Both the position numbers and the translations under genes were made by a program. This document shows positions 57,399-64,000 of a DNA stretch of 64,000 nucleotides, piece after piece (position 1 is the first letter of the stretch; every line of letters begins with the position of its first letter). Origin of the DNA: Rosa chinensis (taxonomy: Eukaryota > Streptophyta > Magnoliopsida > Rosales > Rosaceae); the NCBI RefSeq assembly GCF_002994745.2, contig NC_037089.1, positions 21,055,641 to 21,119,640 on the forward strand. Reading direction: 5' to 3'. The notes below the pieces were generated by a model, which did not search any database, had not been told where the DNA came from, and saw only the letters and a program-made list of their open reading frames with translations.

Positions 57399-60353
57399 TG
57401 TGATGCCCCAGAAATTCGTATTTATTTTCCGAGGATTTTCCGGAATCTAAATTGTGATTTTTGGACGTTTCGTGGCTCGTGGATGGAGCGGAAGTGTTTC
57501 GGGCGAATAATTATTTGAAAAGTATGGTTTTAGGGGGTTGCCAAAGGTTGACTTTTTATACGTTGGGATTCTCCGAAAACTTCCTTCACGAAAGTTGTAG
57601 AGCGCGTCGTTACGAGTTCGTGGACATGCGGAACGCGTAAATCGGAGTTCGTATGAGGAAGTTATGACTATCGGAAGAAGTTTCCGTTTTAGTATATAAA
57701 GGGAAAATGAGATTTTTTTCATTATTTCCTTTTCCGGAAACTTTTTAATTTTCTCTCTCTCTTCTCTCTCGTCCGCTCCCTCAGTATCGAAGAAAACCGC
57801 CTGACCCGACCCGAACCCGGCCGACCCGACCCGGCTTTTCCGGCCAACTGCGGCGGTCTCTGGCCGTGAAACTTGGTCAGCAGGGTCGTCTCCTCCGTCT
57901 GGTCGTCCCTCTGGTGTTCTCTTACGGCGATTCTCCATCTCGGTGGCAGTTCAAGGCGGTGCAGCCTTGTGTTTTCGGACCCGGCCGGAAAACACAACTC
58001 CGGCGACCTCATGACTTCAGGCTTCTAGGGTTGAGTTCAGAACAAGCTCGCTGATCGATCCATGGTGTTTGTTTTGATCGGTTGACGTGGAAATCGGTTC
58101 AACTCAGTTGGGATTACTGTTCACGGCTTGTGAGGTAGTTTTCGATCCCTTAAGCTTGTTTTCTGACTTCGAGCTAGTTATGAGAATTCACAAGCATGCT
58201 TAGATGAAGAACTTTGATGTTGGGAGTTTTGTGAAATAATGTGTTTTGGCTGGTGGCGGTGCACCACCGTCTGTGGTGGCGTTCCGGCGGTGTTCCGGCC
58301 ACTTAAGGAACTGTTTTTGGTATTATATATGTTCTACTCGTTGATACGAGCGTTTCGATATATAATATGCAAATTTTGGAGTTCGTATGGAATTGTTATG
58401 ATTTTTGCAATTTCATACCGATCGATTATTCTATCCGTGAGGATTTGAGCGTCCGATCGACTTGTGGTTTGGTCACATCGATCGTGGACGTATTCCAGAG
58501 ACTTCGGGAGGTCTCGGATGTGGTTTTGCCTCGATTGGCGCCACTTTGGGGGATTTTAGTTCAAAACAGGGGTTTCGGACTTAAAATTGGTTATGAATCG
58601 TTACTGATTTGAGATCATTGGTGAATAGGTGCTTCTAGAAGGTGAATTGGACGAGTTGTTGGTGATAGTGTACTAGTTCGGTTCTGTATAGAAGACGCAG
58701 CGGGATTCTGAGGTGAGTAATCTCACGAAGTTCATATCACGAACGGGTTCACCATACTGTTTTGAGAGTTATTTAGTTAACTGCAAACTATAGATGGTAT
58801 TAGTGGCACTTTTGAGTAGATGATTACGTGTGTATATATGTATATTATGGGATGTATATATATACATACGTATTCATGTATTAGTAGATATATGTTTACG
58901 TGAAATATATATGTTTTGGGTGGTTTGTGGATTTATGAAAACAATATGCATGAAATGATGTTTTTTTATTGTTTTGGGGTGTGGCTTTTGGAAAACAAAT
59001 GATTTGTGGAAATGATTGATTTCGATTTGTTTTGAAAAGCGTTGAGATTTGAGAAAAGTGTTGAGATTTGGGTATGAAAACAATGGGCATGAATTGATGC
59101 TTTTTATTGTTTTGTGTTATGGCTTTTTCGGAAAACAATGATTATGGAAATGTTGATTTCGATTGTTTTCAAAAGCGTTGCGATTTGTGTAACATTTTGG
59201 GTCAGATGCGACTCCTTTAATGTTTTGCTCCAAGGGACATTGCGGCCCGAGGATCGAAGGTCTGAGACCTTGGGCAGAATACCAGGTGACCACGTCTTTG
59301 GCCGGACGAGTGGTTACGTTTTTCAGTTAGAGCTCTAATCTGTCTGCCATATAGGTAATTCATGGGGTAACGGGAATTGGTTATTTACAACTCATGACAT
59401 TACGTATTTTTAGGGAACAATGTGTGAGTTGCTTCCTTATTAATGGTTTTTAAGGGGACAAGGTGTGAGTTGTTTTCCTTATTAACGTTTTGATAGAAAT
59501 CAAGGTGTGAGTTGCTTTCTATGGTACGATAATGGTACATTTGATAGAAAACAAGGTGTGAGTTGTTTTCTATGTTTTACTGATAGAAATCAAGGAGTGA
59601 GTTGTTTTCTATGTTTTACTGATAGAAATCAAGGAGTGAGTTGCTTTCTATGTTTTACTGATAGAAATCAAGGTGTGAGTTGCTTTCTATGGTACGCTTA
59701 TGGTACAACTGATAGAATTCAAGGTGTGCGTTGTTTTCTATGTTTTATTGATAGAATTCAAGTGTGGGTTGTTTTCTATGTTTCGTTTTAAAAGGAAACA
59801 AGGTGTGAGTTGCTTTCTTTTATTTCGATTTGAAAGGAAATTAAAGTGTGAGTTATTCTCCTTTATTTCGTGTTTTAAGGAATCAAAGCGTGAGTTGTTT
59901 TCCTTATTTTTGGCGTGAGTTGTGTGTGGTTTGAGTTACTCATACGGGCTTGCAAAAGCTTACCGGGGTGTTGTGTGGCAACCCGGTGCACCATTCCAAC
60001 GGTGTAGGGGTTAATCCTGCAGGTTAGGATAATCGAGGTTGAGGCAGCGAGCTAGCAGCTTTACGGTAGGAAGCCAATTTTGTGACTTTACCGTTATTTG
60101 GACTTCCGTTGTAGTGAGCTCTGAGGAGCATTACGTTTATCTTGTTGTTGACAATTTAATTCGTAAGCTTGTGTAATATATAACTCTTTGGAGTGAGTGT
60201 ATATTAACTTTGAGGGTTCAGGGCATCAATAAGTGTGTAAGTTTAAGGGAAAAAGATTTCAGGTATTTTGTATTGATGACTGGACGTTCATGCATATATA
60301 ATTATGGGGTTATATATATCGATTTTCGTGTGTGTAAAATCAGGGGCGTGACA
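57399..60353 (+). repeat. 3' LTR of the GAG-only element
   Basis: This 2,955-bp LTR is almost identical to 52258-55213. It contains the same TATA box (57693-57700), internal duplication and stem-loop array. Confidence 0.95.
59411..59910 (+). repeat. tandem stem-loop array in the 3' LTR
   Basis: Same units as at 54271-54770. The only change seen is G to T at 59421 in the loop-flanking part of the first unit. Confidence 0.8.
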
Positions 60354-60779
60354 GGGGGGGTGATGTGGGACGAGATTTTAGCCAATTTCAACAAAGAATC
60401 CCGAAAAGAAAGAAGCGTCTTCACATTAAGAAGAATAATTTGAATATTGGAAATTGGTATTCAAATAGGCTTTTTAATTATGGAATTAATCATAAATTAC
60501 TATTTTGGATATATCGGGATTCTCGAACAAAATCTTGGTTGAGATTCCAATTATATATTTGCGTAATATTCTTTAGTATCTAGGATTTTATTTCTGATTT
60601 TTATTTAATGAGGTTTAATTAGGTTTTCTAGTTTTAGTTTATAATAAATTATTCTTTTTGTTTTCTAGTTGTATTAGGTTTATGTTATGTACCCTATATA
60701 TAAAGGCACCTCTTAGATTGTAATTTTCATTCAAGTTATCAATAAAAACCCAAATATTAGAGAAGTTTCTCTATCTTTC

Positions 60780-63644
60780 TGTGATGCCCTGGAAATTAGT
60801 AATTATTTTCCGAGGATTTTCCGGAATCTAATTTTTGGTTGTTGGACGGTTTCGTGGCTCGTGGATAGAGCGGAAGTGTTTCGGATGAATTTTTATTCGG
60901 AAAGTGTGACTTTAGGGGGGGTTCAAGGTTGACTTTTGATACGTTGAGATTCTCCGAAAACTTTCTTCACGAAAGTTATAGAGCGCGTCGATACGAGTTC
61001 GTGGACATGTGGAACGCGAGAATCGGAGTTCGTATGAGAAAGTTATGAGCGTTTGAAAAATTTGGAAAGTTACTATATTTAGGAGTTTCCCTTTCGGGAA
61101 AGTTACTATTCTCATTTGGTAAGTTTCCATTTTCGGAAACTCTCTTTTCTCTCCGTTCTCTCTCCTGATTTTCGACTGACCCGACCCAGACCCGGTGGAT
61201 CCGACCCGGATTTTCCGACGAGCTCCGGCGACGGTAGACCACCAGACGAGCCCAGATCAGTTCGCCTCCTCCGTGCGCTCCTCCTTGTGGTGTTGGTTTG
61301 CACGGCGGTTCACCGGAAGGTAGAGATCGGAGCCGCTACAGTAGAAGAATAGGGACCCGACCGGAAATCCACTTTTCCGGTGACGTCTCGGCCGATCCTT
61401 CTGGTTTTGGAATCTCCTCCTCCTTCTGATCATCCTCATGCCAGCCTTGAAGGACGATTTTGCGTGTGGAGTAGAAGATCTAGGTTTGAAAATATGCGGT
61501 GCACAACGAATCTGGGGTTTGATCAGATGGCTGCGATTGGCAGATCTTGCAAGCTTGATCTAGGACGATCTAGGCCGAACCAGGCTTAGCTCCAGGTATG
61601 AAAGTTGCTCTACTCATCATGATGAACATTTCTGGTTGGCTTGATTGTTGTGGTGTTGAGTTTTGGCCGGTGGTAGTTGTGGTGGTTGCACCGCCGACTG
61701 TGGCGGCATTATGGTGGCCTTCCGGCCATGTAATGGTTAGTTTCTGGTATTGTATATCATCCACTCGTTGATACGAGCGTTTTGATATATAATACGCAAT
61801 TTTTGGAGATCGTATGAATATATTGTGATTTTTACGGTTTCGGACCCTTTGATGCTTCGATCCGTGAGGATCCGAGCGTCCGATCGACTTGTGGTTTGGA
61901 CATATCGATCGTAGAAGTGTTCCGGAGACATGGGGTGGTCTCGGATGTGGTTTCGCCTCGATTGGCGTTACTTTGGGGATTTAGTTCAAAACAGGGGTTT
62001 CGGACTTAAATCGTTTGTGAATCGTTACTGATTTGAGGTCATTGGTGATTAGGTGCTTCTAAAGGTGAATTGGAAGAGTGGTTGGTGATAGTTTTGGTTT
62101 GGTTCTGTATAGAAGACGCAGCGGGAGTTTCAAGGTGAGTAATCTCACGAAGTTCATTCACGAACGGGAATACCTTATTGTTTTGAGAGTTATTAGTTAA
62201 CTGCAAACTATAGTTGGTATTAGTAGGCATTCCTGAGCGGATGACTACATATAGATATATATTTGCATGAAATATATATGTTTTGGGTGGTTTGTGGATT
62301 TATGAAAACAATATGCATGAAATGATGCTTTTTATTGTTTTGGGGTGTGGCTTTTGGAAAACAAATGATTTGTGGAAATGATTGATTTCGATTTGTTTTG
62401 AAAAGCGTTGAGATTTGAGAAAAGCGTTGAGATTTGGATATGAAAACAATAGGCATGAATTGATGCTCCTTATTGTTTTGTGTTATGGCTTTTCGGAAAA
62501 CAATAATTATGGAAATGTTGATTTCGATTGTTTTCAAAAGCGTTGCGATTTGTGTAACATTTTAGGTCCAATGCTACTCCTTTAATGTTTTGCTCCAAGG
62601 GACAGTGCGGCCCGAGGATGGAAGGTTTAAGACCTTGGGCAGAATATCAGGTGACCACGTCTTTGGCCGGACGAGTGGTTACGTTTTCAGTTAGAGCTCT
62701 AATCTGTCTGCCATATAGGTAATTCATGGGGTAACGGGAATTGGTTATTATTAACTCATGACATTACGTATTTTTAGGGAACAAGGTGTGAGTTGCTTCC
62801 TTATTAATGGTTTTTAAGAGGACAAGGAGTGAGTTGTTTTCCTTATTAACGTTTTGATAGAAATCAAGGTGTGAGTTGCTTTCTATGGTACGATTATGGT
62901 ACATTTAATAGGAAATAAGGTGTGAGTTGTTTTCTATGTTTTACTGATAGAAATCAAGGTGTGAGTTGCTTTCTATGGTACGCTTATGGTACAACTGATA
63001 GAATTCAAGGTGTAAGTTGTTTTCTATGTTTTATTGATAGAATTCAAGTGTGGGTTGTTTTCTATGTTTCGTTTTAAAAGGAAACAAGGTGTGAGTTGCT
63101 TTCTTCTATTTCGATTTGAAAAGAAATTAAAGTGTGAGTTGTTCTCCTTATTTCGTGTTTTAAGGAATCAAAGCGTGAGTTGTTTTCCTCGTTTGGCGTG
63201 AGTTGTGCATGTGTGTTTTGAGTTACTCATACGGGCTTGCAAAAGCTTACCGGGTTTGTTGTGTGACAACCCGGTACACTATTCAAACGGTGTAGGGGTT
63301 AATCCTACAGGTTAGGATATTCGAGGTTGAGTCAGCGAGCTAGCAGCTTTACGGTAGGAAACCACCTTTGTGACTTTACCTTTGCTAAGGACTTCTGTTG
63401 TATAGTTACTCTGTGCAGCCTTTACGTTTTATTTTGTTATTGACAATTTAATTCGTATGTTTTCTAATATATAACTCTATGGACGAGTGTATATTAACTT
63501 TGAGGGTTCATGGCATCAATATCTGTGTAGGTTAAAGGGAAAAAGATTTCAGGTATTTTGTATTGATGACCGGACGTTCACGCATATATAATTATGGGGT
63601 TATATATATCGATTTTCGTGTGTGTAAAAATCAGGGGCGTGACA
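60780..63644 (+). mobile_element. solo LTR related to the GAG-only element
   Basis: The 2,865-bp sequence starts TGTGATGCCC and ends GGGGCGTGACA. The 5-bp duplication CTTTC lies at 60775-60779 and 63645-63649. It is clearly homologous along its length to the LTRs at 52258 and 57399 but more diverged, with a different GC-rich stretch at 61160-61600. No second LTR or interior remains, so it arose by LTR-LTR recombination. Confidence 0.92.
62777..63195 (+). repeat. stem-loop array in the diverged solo LTR
   Basis: Same architecture as 54271-54770 with roughly two 39-nt units fewer. Substitutions occur in the arms (for example TAAGAGGACAA facing TTGTTTTCCTTA, and TAGGAAATAA facing TTGTTTTCTA), while GGTGTGAG loops are largely kept. 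It is an independent copy for testing covariation. Confidence 0.75.
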
Positions 63645-63750
63645 CTTTCTTACGGCTATGCCCGTAACTGCTAGTGGATTCTAGCTCATCTCATATGGCT
63701 TTCAACGCTTGACGAAGCCTCTTACTATCGTGTTCACGCTTCCCGCATCA

Positions 63751-64000
63751 GGGGGGAAGTAAATTCAATAATCAGCTTGACTCAAGCCAACACTGTTACT
63801 AAGCTGATGATGAACAGTGACGGGTCGTGATCTGCTCTAATATATATAGAGTATCACCTATAGGCTCAAAGATGATATGAAGTTTTGTTAATCGAGTCAA
63901 CGTATACTTTCTCACATAATATGATAGAGTGATTCAATACGCATATGTCATGTCTGACTGTCCCAGATTAAAAGCATCTATAAAGTAAAGTTCTGCAGCA
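63751..64000. other. unassigned sequence at the window edge
   Basis: No gene or repeat could be recognised. It begins in the G run flanking the outer solo LTR. Confidence 0.4.

Larger units (their letters stand above)
52258..60353 (+). mobile_element. young GAG-only Gypsy-derived retrotransposon (TR-GAG type)
   Basis: The element is 8,096 bp with LTRs at 52258-55213 and 57399-60353 (TGTGATGCCCC..GGGGCGTGACA). A primer-binding site for tRNA-Met is at 55217-55228 and a polypurine tract at about 57386-57398. G runs flank both ends, consistent with a GGGGG duplication. The interior is only 2,185 bp and encodes GAG alone; protease, RT, RNase H and integrase are absent. Reading the LTRs side by side I see two substitutions (54281/59421 and 55151/60291) and one T-run length change, so they are about 99.9% identical. 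It must be mobilised by a helper element. Confidence 0.95.
60361..63750 (+). mobile_element. outer solo LTR (about 520 bp), interrupted by a second solo LTR
   Basis: The outer ends are TGATGTGGGA at 60361 and TCCCGCATCA at 63750, an inverted terminal pair starting TG and ending CA. G runs flank both sides (60354-60360 and 63751-63756), consistent with a GGGGG duplication. Inside the left part is TATATATAAA (60695-60704), followed by a leader-like stretch with AATAAAAACC. Removing the inner LTR (60780-63644) and its 5-bp duplication leaves about 520 bp of one LTR. No primer site or coding region is present. The family is unknown. Confidence 0.55.

Overview
This is a window of plant nuclear DNA. 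The evidence is spliced genes with GT..AG introns, a NAC transcription factor, an ATP-type PEP carboxykinase with the plant N-terminal extension, a plant F-box family, a eukaryotic tRNA-Val gene and many plant-type transposons. The base composition is AT-rich and the genes are eudicot-like. A rosid, perhaps Rosaceae, is my guess, but the sequence alone does not prove it.

Layout. (1) 0-13 kb is gene-rich: an intron-free NAC gene of the NAC082/NAC103 type (266-1483, +), a seven-exon conserved plant protein of unknown function (2480-4760, +), a decayed 5'-truncated PEPCK copy (4970-7549, -), and an intact 12-exon PEPCK gene (8448-13072, -; 673 codons, every splice phase closes). (2) 13-25 kb is intergenic DNA plus transposons: a small MITE, a SINE-like tRNA relic split by a decayed Copia element (16580-22940, TSD AATCA), and a Pack-MULE (23218-24892, 9-bp TSD) carrying a piece of a class I small heat-shock protein gene. 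(3) 25-51 kb holds a minus-strand F-box array. Two genes are intact (32864-34111; 40138-41325), two are full-length pseudogenes (45248-46497; 49834-51067), one is a central fragment (about 48506-48740), and there is a possible sixth relic near 27.8 kb. The array is broken up by a 2.4-kb solo LTR, a second MULE, a fold-back MITE, a hAT-type element and a LINE-like insertion. A tRNA-Val(AAC) gene lies just upstream of the first F-box gene. (4) 52-64 kb is a nest of LTR elements. It contains a very young Gypsy-derived element (52258-60353) that encodes only GAG, a related solo LTR (60780-63644), and an outer roughly 520-bp solo LTR that the latter interrupts.

Most striking observation: the 2.9-kb LTRs of the GAG-only family carry about 12 tandem short stem-loops. 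The loop (GGTGTGAG) is kept while the two stem arms change together from unit to unit. The array lies downstream of the LTR TATA box, so it should sit in the 5' leader of the element's RNA. This looks like a selected structured-RNA array, and I do not know a description of it.

How the parts relate: the host genes are ordinary and independent (ER-stress/ribosomal-stress-type NAC factor, gluconeogenic PEPCK, SCF substrate receptors). The window's structure is set by tandem duplication (PEPCK, F-box) followed by decay and by layered transposon insertion. Most of the insertions can be delimited by target-site duplications that are visible directly.
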